Assembly: GCA_947454235.1 (NCBI GenBank)
Contig: CANGIY010000020.1
Location: 2,501-63,018, forward strand
Origin: Chitinophagaceae bacterium
Lineage (GTDB): Bacteria; Bacteroidota; Bacteroidia; Chitinophagales; Chitinophagaceae
DNA length: 60,518 bases
Reading direction: 5' to 3'
This document shows, piece by piece, positions 9,237-17,624 of the stretch (positions are counted from its first letter, which is position 1; every line of letters starts with the position of its first letter). The position numbers were made by a program, and so were the translations under genes. Below the pieces are notes generated by a model, which searched no databases, was not told where the DNA came from, and worked only from the letters and a program-made list of their open reading frames with translations.

Positions 9237-11270
9237 ATGGCTAAAAAAACGTATGCTATTTTCGGGGCAGGAGCCTCGGGTCTTTATACTGCCTGGCGCC
9301 TGCTGGGTGGCGGTTCATCATCGAAACAAAAACCAGTTCTTAAAAAAGGCGATAAACTCTCACTTTTTGAATGGGGCGACTACGCTTTTGAAGATAGAGA
9401 ACTTGACAAAAAGCGTGCACCCGGTGCCCGTATTTTCACTTGGCACTACAACGACGATACCAATAACTCTTACCTCGAGATAGGAGGAATGCGCTATGCA
9501 TACTGGGATGGCAACAACAACGCATCAGACGACCATCTAGGAGACGGGCACAGAGTTGTTTCAACAGTTATCAGAGCACTGAATCTTGAAAAACATTCGG
9601 TTCCGTTCAATGAAGCAACAAACCCAATGTACTACCTCAGGACACGAAATATGTACCTGAATAGTATCACTTCAACATCGCCGGCCCCGTACAATGTCGA
9701 TCACTTTGGTGCAACCGAGTCACCTGATACAGGGTTTGGAACCATACAGGACATGTGTATGACACCTGAACACGCACAAAAAATGTCGCGTAATAAATGG
9801 TGTGGCTTCTACAAAGACGGCACCATCAACGTGCATACATCTGAAAGCTCTGTGTTCAAAAAAGGAGATAGGATGAGGGATATCGGTTACTGGAACCTCA
9901 TGTTCGATCAACTTGGCTCAGAAGGTTACAACTACATAAGTGATGGTAACGGTTATTGTTCGAATGTGATTAACTGGAACGCTTCAATTGCCATTCAATC
10001 AAACAATGAATTTACACCGGGCAACCAGTATCGCACGCTCGATAAAGGGTACTCTTCAATGTTCAATGGCTTGTTCAATGCCATTAAGAAACTGGCGCAT
10101 GAACAGGGTGTAGAGTTTGTTTATACTCCAAACACCCGCCTGCACTCGATTCTCAAAAAAGGCAGTCACGTGCATTACACACTGGCAACACGCAGCAACC
10201 CCGACAAACAATCTGAAGAGGCTACTGCTGACTTTGCATGGATGGCAATGCCGCGCTATTCTATTGATTTAGTGGCACAGGCTACGCGCTACATGAACCA
10301 CGACGGTGTTGACGTATTGAACCATCCTAAAGTGCAGTTGTATCTTGAATCAGCCATCATGCAGCCTTCTTACAAAGTTGGTATGTTCTTTGACAAACAG
10401 TGGTGGACTGACCCAAATACACCGTACCCAGCTCAAATTGAGGGTTACGTAATAACCGACAAAGTGGCGGATGCGCTGGAAACAGGAAAGGTTTTTACAG
10501 CCGCTCAAATGAAGAAGATCCGCGATAAGAGCGCGAATATTCTGTATACAGCTTATACCCCTGCAAAGTCAATGTATGATGCTATTGAACAAGTATTGGA
10601 ACTTCGCCTGACTATTGCGCAAGAAAACCAACTTAAAACACTGGCATTGAACAATACTATTGGCCCTAGCATCACCGATATGCCAATAAGGCAAGTAGTT
10701 TACTTCGGTAACAATGCTTCTTCAGTTGAAGCTAAAAAGGATGGCGTGTATGGAGTATTGGCAAGCTACGACGATATGCAGTTCACCAGCTTCTGGCAAG
10801 AACTAGAGATTGAACCAAATACCGATCGCAAAAAAGCCATTTCTCAAAATTATGCACCACTTGATAAGCCTAAAAAAGTGCCTGCCGCTATGGAGAAAAT
10901 GCTCATGAACCAAATGGCGAAAGTACACTTTGGTCCATCGGCTGACGGTAGCTTCATCGAGGCTTTCACAGGTGCAAAGTTGATTGAAGCGCGTTATGTC
11001 GACTGGTCTTTACCTCCATTCAATGCGGGTTACCATGCCTATGCAGCACACTATGATATTGGTGATGTAATGCGCAAAATCAGAAAACCTTCGCAATTGC
11101 TTGATGGTGATAACACTGATGCCAACATCTTCATTGTGGGTGAAACATACAGCATTGACCAGGCATGGGTTGAGGGTGCTTACTGTACAGCTGAATCGGT
11201 TTTGAACGACTTCTTCGGTGTAGATCCTATTATCCCAACTGAAAATTATCCGTTCATTTGTCCTGAATAA
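9237..11270 (+). CDS. FAD-dependent amine/L-amino-acid oxidase family protein
   Basis: Flavoprotein of 677 residues, predicted to oxidise an amine or amino acid to an imine/keto acid with hydrogen peroxide release. A Rossmann FAD-binding motif lies at the N-terminus (YAIFGAGASGLYTAWRLLGG). The flavin-contact GGMRY motif, as in L-amino acid oxidases, is at about residue 82. The C-terminal flavin motif is NIFIVGETYSIDQAWVEGAYCTAESVL. It is longer than typical amine oxidases (450-550 residues), with insertions in the middle. No signal peptide, so probably cytoplasmic. It sits directly behind a 2-keto-acid decarboxylase and a terminator follows, defining a two-gene operon. Substrate is unknown; aromatic amino acids are the natural guess from the partner. 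Confidence 0.82.
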   Translation: MAKKTYAIFGAGASGLYTAWRLLGGGSSSKQKPVLKKGDKLSLFEWGDYAFEDRELDKKRAPGARIFTWHYNDDTNNSYLEIGGMRYAYWDGNNNASDDHLGDGHRVVSTVIRALNLEKHSVPFNEATNPMYYLRTRNMYLNSITSTSPAPYNVDHFGATESPDTGFGTIQDMCMTPEHAQKMSRNKWCGFYKDGTINVHTSESSVFKKGDRMRDIGYWNLMFDQLGSEGYNYISDGNGYCSNVINWNASIAIQSNNEFTPGNQYRTLDKGYSSMFNGLFNAIKKLAHEQGVEFVYTPNTRLHSILKKGSHVHYTLATRSNPDKQSEEATADFAWMAMPRYSIDLVAQATRYMNHDGVDVLNHPKVQLYLESAIMQPSYKVGMFFDKQWWTDPNTPYPAQIEGYVITDKVADALETGKVFTAAQMKKIRDKSANILYTAYTPAKSMYDAIEQVLELRLTIAQENQLKTLALNNTIGPSITDMPIRQVVYFGNNASSVEAKKDGVYGVLASYDDMQFTSFWQELEIEPNTDRKKAISQNYAPLDKPKKVPAAMEKMLMNQMAKVHFGPSADGSFIEAFTGAKLIEARYVDWSLPPFNAGYHAYAAHYDIGDVMRKIRKPSQLLDGDNTDANIFIVGETYSIDQAWVEGAYCTAESVLNDFFGVDPIIPTENYPFICPE

Positions 11271-11280
11271 CAATTGTAAT

Positions 11281-11311
11281 AAGAACCCGGCCGAAAAGCC
11301 GGGTTCTTTGT
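11281..11311 (+). terminator. Terminator of the decarboxylase-oxidase operon
   Basis: An 11-bp GC-rich stem (11281-11291 with 11298-11308) with the loop CGAAAA is followed by a short T-rich tract, 10 bases after the oxidase stop. Confidence 0.85.
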
Positions 11312-11329
11312 TTAATCAACCTTTGAACC

Positions 11330-11770
11330 TTAATCCAATCTAAATGTAACGGGAATTCTAACCATCGACCTCCTCGCCCTACCGTTGAACTTTGAAGGCC
11401 TCCAATTGGGCAATGACTTCACCACCCGCACAGCTTCTTCATTACACCCTGCTCCAATACCTTTTACAACGGTTACTTTCCCAATTTTTCCTTCAACATC
11501 AATTTCGGCAAGTAATTCAACTCTGCCCTGAACGCCTTCTTCTCTCGCCATTTCAGGGTAGCGCAGGTTAGTAGAAAGGTGCTTGCGCAAATTCTCAGTC
11601 CCACCGGGGTAACTTGCCTGCTCATTCACAAAAACCATTTCGGGTTCAGGGGCTTGCATACACTGTATTTTCGCTTTCTGTGGCTTCTTGTGTATTTTCT
11701 TTTGGGCGAATGAATCTTGTACAGTAGCCAAAACTAATACCAAAGGCAATATCGACTTAAAACTATTCAT
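11330..11770 (-). CDS. Exported TonB C-terminal domain protein
   Basis: Protein of 146 residues with an N-terminal signal peptide ending around SFAQ and a TonB_C domain (about 65-146: GGTENLRKHLSTNLRYPEMA, GVQGRVELLAEIDVEGKIGKVTVVKGIG, LPNWRPSKFNG). This type is common in Bacteroidota. It lacks the transmembrane anchor and proline-rich arm of a full energy transducer, so it may act as a periplasmic accessory rather than drive uptake. Its start overlaps the end of the upstream gene by 8 bases, indicating translational coupling. Confidence 0.85.
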   Translation of the reverse strand: MNSFKSILPLVLVLATVQDSFAQKKIHKKPQKAKIQCMQAPEPEMVFVNEQASYPGGTENLRKHLSTNLRYPEMAREEGVQGRVELLAEIDVEGKIGKVTVVKGIGAGCNEEAVRVVKSLPNWRPSKFNGRARRSMVRIPVTFRLD

Positions 11771-12581
11771 GGCTCTTCGTTCTGTTGCGTTTAAAAATCT
11801 TGTGCATGTAGTATTTCAGATTCATTTTTGGGTGAATTACTTCAATACTCGGCATTATACCCCCTGCTATATCACCCTGGTGCATCCGTTCAATTCTTGA
11901 TTGCCCACGAACCTCTACATTAGGTACTATCTCTATCATCTCTCTATATAACTTAACGGGCTGCCCACTTTTAAGTTCCTTCAAATCAAACCGTGTCGGG
12001 TTAATGAAAAAACTGTCGGTCACTGGCCTTGTTGCTTCCAGCGTTACACCTGAGTCAGAAAACACTTCGGGTAATTGGAACTCAAAATGCCCGTTTGTAT
12101 CGGTGAGCATTTTAATATTCAATGTTTCTATCTTTAGCTCCACGCCCGAAACCGGCTTTTGGGTATTGATATCTAACAGTAACCCCTTTATCACATTATC
12201 TACTGGTTTTATCCTAGGTTTTGCTGTAGCATGTTGTTTTTTCGTGGTACCCGCCTTTTGAGCGTACGACCCCGCTACAGGCAACAGCACCAAAAGTGCC
12301 GCTACTTTATTCAATACACCTTTAAAGTTCCACCTATGTTCAGGTTCAAGCACAGCCACAATTTTCCGGTTAAGCTGTTGCTCAGATAGCCTGCCGCATA
12401 CCCGTTCGTTGGTATGTTGCTCAAAATACCACACCAGTTCGCTGTCGCTCATGCGCGTGAAATCAACCACCACTTTCTGGCAGGTAGTACAAAACCGCCC
12501 GTCGATGGTTGAAGGCATAGCATCCAAATTTTCGCTACACGGCGTTTCAATATGCACCTGAACTTCCAGCTTTCTTTCCAT
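11763..12581 (-). CDS. Membrane protein with cysteine-pair N-terminal motif and carboxypeptidase-regulatory-like domain
   Basis: Protein of 272 residues. The N-terminal ~70 residues contain FCTTCQKVVVDFTRMSDSEL and a later VCGRLSEQQL, a cysteine-containing motif recurrent in Bacteroidota. A hydrophobic helix (about 90-105, VAALLVLLPVAGS) follows, with the rest presumably on the far side of the membrane. Residues ~120-200 form a carboxypeptidase-regulatory-like (CarboxypepD_reg) beta domain (VIKGLLLDINTQKPVSGVELKI). It overlaps the downstream TonB-domain gene and probably works with it. Exact role unknown. Confidence 0.75.
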   Translation of the reverse strand: MERKLEVQVHIETPCSENLDAMPSTIDGRFCTTCQKVVVDFTRMSDSELVWYFEQHTNERVCGRLSEQQLNRKIVAVLEPEHRWNFKGVLNKVAALLVLLPVAGSYAQKAGTTKKQHATAKPRIKPVDNVIKGLLLDINTQKPVSGVELKIETLNIKMLTDTNGHFEFQLPEVFSDSGVTLEATRPVTDSFFINPTRFDLKELKSGQPVKLYREMIEIVPNVEVRGQSRIERMHQGDIAGGIMPSIEVIHPKMNLKYYMHKIFKRNRTKSHE

Positions 12582-12741
12582 AACCTCTTTCCATTAAAGA
12601 CGCACAAATAAACTGTAAACTTGGGCATCGAAACTGAATTCCTTTAGAAGATTCTTTTTCACACACCTACGCTACCAAGCCATTAACCGACACTTTAATC
12701 ACGAATACCGAATTCAACTGAACATCTACCCCTGTCAAAAT

Positions 12742-12749
12742 TATTTTTG
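12742..12749 (+). promoter_or_regulatory. -7 box of the RCC1-repeat gene
   Basis: TATTTTTG is an exact match to the Bacteroidota -7 consensus TAnnTTTG, 37 bases before the ATG at 12787. No clear -33 box was seen. Confidence 0.4.
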
Positions 12750-12786
12750 GAGTAATTCAATCACTTTAACCAAAAATATAGAACAG

Positions 12787-14205
12787 ATGAAACACTTAAT
12801 TACCGTCAGTTTGGCAGTTCTAAGCCTTTCTGCAACAGCACAAACGGTACACTACAACAAAACATCTTGCGGTACCGAATATACGCTGGCATTGCGCAGC
12901 GACAGCACCCTTTGGGGTTTTGGCATGAACCAAAACCGTCAACTAGGTAACGATTCTATTACCATGACCGACACCGCAATGTCCATATTACCCGATACAA
13001 AATGGGTTGAAGTAGCGGCTGGTGCATTCCATACACTCGCCATAGACAAAGATGGGAAAATGTGGGGATGGGGCTTGAACGCTGTCGGTGAACTCGGTGG
13101 TGGTATTGTCAACGACACTGGAACATTGCCTACAATTGTAGGTGGCACCCAAACCTGGAAAGCTGTTTCGGCGGGCTATCTCCATTCTCTTGCCATTAGA
13201 ACCGATGGCACTTTGTGGGCAACAGGCTGGAATGTCTTTAGTCAGTTGGGTGGCGGCGATACCAATACAGTCTTTACATGGCGTCAGGTAGGTACCGACA
13301 ACAATTGGTCGGGTATATCGGCTGGTGGAGCGGCGAGCTACGCTATTAAAACCGATGGCTCTCTATGGGGTTGGGGTATTAACATGAATGGCGAAATTGG
13401 ACTTAATAATACTTCTAATAGTGTAGTAACGCCAACCAGAATTGGTACTGCTAACAATTGGAAAAGCGTTTCCAGTGGATTTGAATTTGTAACTGCATTG
13501 AAAACGGATGGAACACTGTGGTCAACGGGTTTCAATGGAAACAACAACCTGGGCAGAACAACCAGCGGATTGTTTGATTCAGTTTTCGCACAAATAAACA
13601 CCGACACTAACTGGAGTTCGGTTGCAGCCGGCTCGTCTTTTGGTTTGGCAATAAAAACAGACGGTACTTTGTGGGGCTGGGGTTACAATCAGTACGGCCA
13701 ACTAGGCTCGGGCTCAACGGCAATGTCTCAACCATTGACCCAGTCTGGTTCCGAAAACGATTGGGCTTTTATTAGTTGTGCCCGTGGTGCCACCTCGGGT
13801 AGCACAGTATTTGGTGTTCATTCTGCTGGTTTAAAAACCAATGCCACTACAATTTGCACAACCGGTGGCAATTACATCGGTCAACTTGGAAACGGACATA
13901 CCAGCACAGCACCGCAGTCGAACTTCGATTGCTCTATCAGTCAGATTAACCCTAATGGTGTGGCAGATGTTGCCAAAAACGGTGAGCTGACTTTATACCC
14001 TAACCCTGCTAGCAATGAACTGTTTGTTACCAATACAGCCAAAAACAGCACCTATGAAATTAATGACATGACAGGTCGTTCTCTATTGAAAGGTGTAGTA
14101 TATCAGGGTGCTCCAATTCAATTACAATTGCTGATGCCGGGCACATACACCATTAAAATTGTCTCAAACGGCACTGCTACTTTCAAAGTATTTACGAAGG
14201 AATAA
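12787..14205 (+). CDS. Secreted RCC1-repeat beta-propeller protein with T9SS sorting domain
   Basis: Protein of 472 residues with a Sec signal peptide (MKHLITVSLAVLSLSATAQ) and about seven RCC1-like repeats. Each carries a W-x-x-V-x-A-G ... A-I-K-T-D-G-x-L-W-x-W-G pattern, expected to fold as a propeller. The last ~75 residues (LYPNPASNELFVTN ... GTYTIKIVSNGTATFKVF) are a type A T9SS C-terminal sorting domain, so the protein should cross the outer membrane and be surface-attached or released. RCC1 propellers mediate protein binding; the ligand is unknown. Single-gene unit between its own -7 box and a terminator. Confidence 0.88.
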   Translation: MKHLITVSLAVLSLSATAQTVHYNKTSCGTEYTLALRSDSTLWGFGMNQNRQLGNDSITMTDTAMSILPDTKWVEVAAGAFHTLAIDKDGKMWGWGLNAVGELGGGIVNDTGTLPTIVGGTQTWKAVSAGYLHSLAIRTDGTLWATGWNVFSQLGGGDTNTVFTWRQVGTDNNWSGISAGGAASYAIKTDGSLWGWGINMNGEIGLNNTSNSVVTPTRIGTANNWKSVSSGFEFVTALKTDGTLWSTGFNGNNNLGRTTSGLFDSVFAQINTDTNWSSVAAGSSFGLAIKTDGTLWGWGYNQYGQLGSGSTAMSQPLTQSGSENDWAFISCARGATSGSTVFGVHSAGLKTNATTICTTGGNYIGQLGNGHTSTAPQSNFDCSISQINPNGVADVAKNGELTLYPNPASNELFVTNTAKNSTYEINDMTGRSLLKGVVYQGAPIQLQLLMPGTYTIKIVSNGTATFKVFTKE

Positions 14206-14228
14206 GCTCGAATAATAGCGTCTAATAA

Positions 14229-14254
14229 AAATGGCTGCCAAACGGCAGCCATTT
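14229..14254. terminator. Bidirectional terminator between convergent genes
   Basis: A perfect 11-bp stem (14229-14239 with 14244-14254) with loop AAAC lies between the RCC1-repeat gene and the convergent cysteine-rich gene. Confidence 0.8.
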
Positions 14255-14274
14255 CCCTCTTTAATGAGTTATGA

Positions 14275-14520
14275 TTACTTAGTGCAACAACCGTCGCCGC
14301 AACCATTGTTGCAGCTATTGTCAGAGCAACTACAATCATCACCGCAGTTTGAACAATCAGTACATTGGCAGTTGTCGCAAGCGCAGTTTTTGCACTCACA
14401 GTTCGCCGACTGTGTTTTTTGAGTAACTGGTTTGTTGTTCTTAGATGAATCAACTTTAAATGCGCTTACTGCGAAAATGATTGCGAGACCGGCAGCACCG
14501 GCAAAAATTAATTTTTTCAT
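14275..14520 (-). CDS. Small exported cysteine-rich, metallothionein-like protein
   Basis: Protein of 81 residues with an N-terminal signal or anchor helix (LIFAGAAGLAIIFAVSAF). Its last ~41 residues contain 14 cysteines in CxC, CxxC and CC arrangements (for example NCECKNCACDNCQCTDC). Such density is typical of metal-thiolate clusters, so periplasmic or membrane-tethered metal binding is inferred. No homologue is recognised by name. It ends 21 bases from the shared terminator and follows another small cysteine-rich gene by 64 bases, probably as one unit. Confidence 0.75.
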   Translation of the reverse strand: MKKLIFAGAAGLAIIFAVSAFKVDSSKNNKPVTQKTQSANCECKNCACDNCQCTDCSNCGDDCSCSDNSCNNGCGDGCCTK

Positions 14521-14584
14521 TGTTGTTTTATTGTTTTAATAGTTTTTAAATAACGGGTACAGTTTCGGGGTGGGTCGAAAACTA

Positions 14585-14938
14585 TTAAACAACTTGTGGA
14601 GGATGCGTGATATCAGCTTGAAAATTACTTTCTATTCTGTCAGAAAACATAAAATACTCCTGACACAATTCATAAAACAATGGTCGTTCGGGAATTGTAA
14701 ACTTTGCGACAACAACGCCAGTTACTGCACACATGGGGCACTGGCTGTAAAAAGGGTTGCATTGCCCGTCTTTACAACAACCATCTTTTTCACTGCCGCA
14801 GCCCTTGTCCTTTTGTCCTTCTTTCAACTTCATGGCACAGCAACTATGCTTTTCCTTCTTTTCACTGAGCGGAAAAACAAACGGCTGTACGAGCAACGCC
14901 GACAGATAAACAAACAGTATGGTAGCAATTACCTTCAT
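14585..14938 (-). CDS. Small exported protein with cysteine pairs (possible metal-related)
   Basis: Protein of 117 residues from the preferred ATG at 14938 (an in-frame TTG lies at 14950). The N-terminal hydrophobic helix (VIATILFVYLSALLVQPFVF) is a signal peptide or anchor. The mature part holds nine cysteines including HSCC, GCC and CPMC, and it ends in HPPQVV. The pattern resembles small Bacteroidota proteins found near heavy-metal resistance genes, but no family was assigned with confidence. It is upstream of, and codirectional with, the 14-cysteine protein. Confidence 0.6.
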   Translation of the reverse strand: MKVIATILFVYLSALLVQPFVFPLSEKKEKHSCCAMKLKEGQKDKGCGSEKDGCCKDGQCNPFYSQCPMCAVTGVVVAKFTIPERPLFYELCQEYFMFSDRIESNFQADITHPPQVV

Positions 14939-15089
14939 GCGACAATACAAATTTAAGAAAAGAAATTACTATCGTCGGTTAAAAGAAATCTAAATAACTA
15001 TTGAGTATTTCAATGAAATTGTACTGAAATCAGCCAGAAACAACCATTTTAACTACAAGTCATTGTATATCAACCAATCGCATAAACTA

Positions 15090-15296
15090 TCACTCCAATA
15101 CCGCTCTTGAGGTTAAAACCTGCCCGCCAACACTCACCTTCACCATATATACACCAGAAGCGAAATTGCTCAGATTGAGCTGTAGTTCGTTGTTGCTTAC
15201 TTTCTCAGGTTCAATAGTAATAACCCTTCCAGTAGCGCCAGTGATAGAATTAACTGCAGCATCGATAAACACAGTTTTGTAATGTGGGATGTTGCT
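15090..15296 (-). pseudogene. Orphan T9SS C-terminal sorting-domain remnant
   Basis: Only the last ~57 residues of a T9SS sorting domain remain (ATGRVITIEPEKVSNNELQ ... LTSRAVLE, stop at 15090). The frame is closed upstream by a TAG near 15297 and the only in-frame initiator is a GTG at 15272, so no signal peptide or cargo exists. Bases 15089-15217 are identical to 20514-20642, the 3' end of the giant secreted gene 5.4 kb away. Flanks on both sides are diverged but alignable. This is a decayed duplicate whose tail was probably homogenised by gene conversion. Confidence 0.8.
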
Positions 15297-15318
15297 CTAA
15301 ACTAGAAAAGATAAATAC

Positions 15319-15588
15319 ATGAGTTCAAAAATCCATAATATTGGTGTACGCTTTGCATCCTCATTTTTGGGTATTTTAATTCTATTTATAGCAAGCATCA
15401 TTCTATTATTAATAGGATATTTTTCATGGAATTCAGTTGAACAGTCTGATTATACATTTCGAATTAGTGTTAGTTGGACTTTTGGGCTGGGAATACTAGG
15501 TATAGTAACAGCGTCAATTAGGGCCAGGAAATTAAAAAATAAACTTCCTTTACTTGGTTTTGTTTTAGTGTACCTCAGTTTTATTTAA
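15319..15588 (+). CDS. Small hypothetical membrane protein
   Basis: Predicted 89-residue protein with three hydrophobic segments (about 17-37, 48-66 and 75-88) and a basic loop ASIRARKLKNK, compatible with a small inner-membrane protein. No family recognised. The ORF lies beside the sorting-domain remnant and is AT-rich with ordinary codon use. It could be real or chance; the membrane periodicity favours a real gene. Confidence 0.5.
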   Translation: MSSKIHNIGVRFASSFLGILILFIASIILLLIGYFSWNSVEQSDYTFRISVSWTFGLGILGIVTASIRARKLKNKLPLLGFVLVYLSFI

Positions 15589-15768
15589 ATACACATTACC
15601 AAATCACAGTATAATTTAATCATTGAGTGATCAACGGTAAAACTTTAAAATAGTCCTTCTACGTCGAATTGGCTAGCTTGAAATTCTGATCGAGCAATGG
15701 GATTGTTAATTGGTGAAACCGGTTTTGATCAATATTAGTCCAAACATTCCTAAATAAAGCCATAATGC

Positions 15769-15804
15769 AAAACGGGTGCCTCATCAGTTTGAGACACCCG
15801 TTTT
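15769..15804 (-). terminator. Terminator of the SDR-glycosyltransferase operon
   Basis: A 14-bp stem with one mismatch (AAAACGGGTGCCTC at 15769-15782 with GAGACACCCGTTTT at 15791-15804) lies 15 bases past the stop of the minus-strand glycosyltransferase. It ends in a T tract on that strand. Confidence 0.75.
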
Positions 15805-15819
15805 GTATTAGAAAATATA

Positions 15820-16560
15820 CTAGTGTTTTTTCTTAAAGTCGCCACGACTGAAGAATTTCTCAATCAGGCAGTACAGAACTATGAAAAAGTACCTGCTGCC
15901 CATCTCCTTAATCTTAAGGTTAGAAGTGCCGTGTTTTCTGTTTTTCCATGAGTTAGGCAGAACAGTGTAGGTATAACCACGCACAATCGCTTTTAATGGT
16001 AGCTCTACAGTTAAGTTAAAGTGTGGAGACAAAAATGGCTTGAGACCATCCATAGCTGGCTTGGTGTACATCTTAAAGGCATTTGTAACATCGTAGTACC
16101 TAATTCGGAATACTAATGCAATCATGTTGTTTACAAAGCGATTCAAGAACAATTTATTTTTAGGGTAGTCAACGACAGTACCTCCCTTCATAAACCTGCT
16201 ACCAAACACACAATCAACCTTTTGCTCTACCAACGTTCTGTAGAACTTCACTAGGTCTTCCGGAGAATCAGACATATCAGCCATCACAATAGCAACGCAA
16301 TCGCCTGAGTATGATTCAAGACCTTTTCGCACAGCAAAGCCAAAACCATTTTGTGGCGGTGAATTGAACACTGTGCGCAAAGTCGGCATTTCCTTTTGAA
16401 GCTCTGTTATTACCTCAATGGTATTGTCTTTAGAGTTGTCATTCACCACCAACAGTTCGTGTTCGATGTTGTTTTCAGCCAAAGCACCATAAAAAGCATG
16501 CAGTGTTTCCGGAAGATTTAAGGCTTCGTTATAAGCAGGTATTACTACGCTGAGCTTCAT
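15820..16560 (-). CDS. Family 2 glycosyltransferase (polyprenyl-phosphate mannosyl/glucosyltransferase-like)
   Basis: GT-A fold glycosyltransferase of 246 residues. The N-terminus LSVVIPAYNEALNLPETL and LLVVNDNSKDNT bind the nucleotide sugar. MADMSDSPEDL is the metal-binding DxD-like region, and GSRFMKGG follows as in dolichol-phosphate mannosyltransferase-like enzymes. A hydrophobic stretch near the C-terminus (FFIVLYCLIEKFF) suggests peripheral membrane contact. It probably passes a sugar to a lipid phosphate or glycan. It is the last gene of a tight three-gene operon, 2 bases after the upstream SDR stop, and is followed by a terminator. Confidence 0.88.
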   Translation of the reverse strand: MKLSVVIPAYNEALNLPETLHAFYGALAENNIEHELLVVNDNSKDNTIEVITELQKEMPTLRTVFNSPPQNGFGFAVRKGLESYSGDCVAIVMADMSDSPEDLVKFYRTLVEQKVDCVFGSRFMKGGTVVDYPKNKLFLNRFVNNMIALVFRIRYYDVTNAFKMYTKPAMDGLKPFLSPHFNLTVELPLKAIVRGYTYTVLPNSWKNRKHGTSNLKIKEMGSRYFFIVLYCLIEKFFSRGDFKKKH

Positions 16561-16562
16561 AC

Positions 16563-17624
16563 TTATACCCTACTCTTTAAATTATCGAAAATTTGCGCCA
16601 GTGTGGTTTCGAGCGAATATTTATAACTCCAATCAGGGTAATGCGCCTTGAATTTAGCCACATCAGATATGTACCAAATATGGTCGCCAGATCTATTGCT
16701 TTCGCTGTATGAATAGTTCATTTTATTACCGGTAATTTGCTCACATATTTCAATACCCTCGAGCATTGAACAGTTGCTAAAGCGGCTACCACCAGCATTG
16801 TATACTTCACCACACCTTGGATTCTGATAGAAATGCCAGAACATATTCACCAAATCCCATGCATGGATGTTGTCTCTTACTTGTTTGCCTTTATACCCGA
16901 AGATTGTGTAATGGTTTTTAGTAATTGCACATTTCATAAGGTAAGAAAGGAAACCGTGGAGTTGCGCACCCGAGTGATTAGGACCAGTTAAACAACCACC
17001 GCGGAACACAGCAGTTTTCATGTCAAAATAACGACCGTACTCCTGTACCATCACATCCGCAGCCACTTTAGAGGCACCAAAGATGGAGTGTTTTGAGTGG
17101 TCAATAGACATTAACTCGTCGATACCTTCAGCGAAGTAAGGATGACTCTCGCTAATTTCCCACCTCTTTTCTAACTCAACAAGTGGTAAAAAGTTTGGTG
17201 TATCGCCATATACTTTATTGGTTGAAGTGAAGATAAACACCGCCTGAGGGCAATGTTGCCTTGTCAACTCCAAAAAGTTCAGTGTTCCGTTGGCATTGAT
17301 CGTAAAGTCGGTCAATGGTTCACGAGCAGCCCAGTCATGGCTTGGTTGGGCTGCAGTGTGCACAACAATTTTAATATCGTTTCCGTACTCTGAAAATATT
17401 TTTTCAAGAGCACTGTAATCACGAATGTCAGTATTGTAGTGCTTGTAGTTACTGAATTTAGCTTCTTGTTCAGTACGTTTCCACTTAGTAGAAGCTTCCG
17501 GACCGAAAAAGTAAGCACGTTGGTCATTGTCGATGCCAATCACAAGATCCATTTTCTCTGCGAAAAAGCTCACGCTTTCGCTACCTATAAGGCCATTTGA
17601 CCCGCTAATAACTGCTATGTTCAT
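16563..17624 (-). CDS. Extended SDR, CDP-paratose/tyvelose 2-epimerase-like, with Phe in place of catalytic Tyr
   Basis: NAD-binding sugar-nucleotide epimerase/dehydratase of 353 residues. The Rossmann motif is degenerate ([12 protein letters not shown]), the substrate-domain block [13 protein letters not shown] is typical of CDP-tyvelose epimerases, and [13 protein letters not shown] lies in the C-terminal half. The catalytic YxxxK site reads [11 protein letters not shown]: Phe replaces Tyr (codon TTT on the minus strand), which would abolish the standard proton relay unless the chemistry differs or a nearby residue substitutes. I recall similar sequences with Phe here, so it may be a subfamily trait. 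The ATG overlaps the upstream SDR stop by 4 bases (ATGA). Confidence 0.85.
   Translation of the reverse strand: MNIAVISGSNGLIGSESVSFFAEKMDLVIGIDNDQRAYFFGPEASTKWKRTEQEAKFSNYKHYNTDIRDYSALEKIFSEYGNDIKIVVHTAAQPSHDWAAREPLTDFTINANGTLNFLELTRQHCPQAVFIFTSTNKVYGDTPNFLPLVELEKRWEISESHPYFAEGIDELMSIDHSKHSIFGASKVAADVMVQEYGRYFDMKTAVFRGGCLTGPNHSGAQLHGFLSYLMKCAITKNHYTIFGYKGKQVRDNIHAWDLVNMFWHFYQNPRCGEVYNAGGSRFSNCSMLEGIEICEQITGNKMNYSYSESNRSGDHIWYISDVAKFKAHYPDWSYKYSLETTLAQIFDNLKSRV

Noticed and set aside
14570-14956. 128-residue plus-strand frame opposite the Cys-rich gene
   Set aside because: The minus-strand protein has a signal helix and regular cysteine motifs; the plus-strand translation has neither.
15060-15320. 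Insertion-sequence remnant at the duplicated 129 bp
   Set aside because: No transposase, terminal inverted repeats or target duplications; the copied DNA is the 3' coding end of a T9SS gene.
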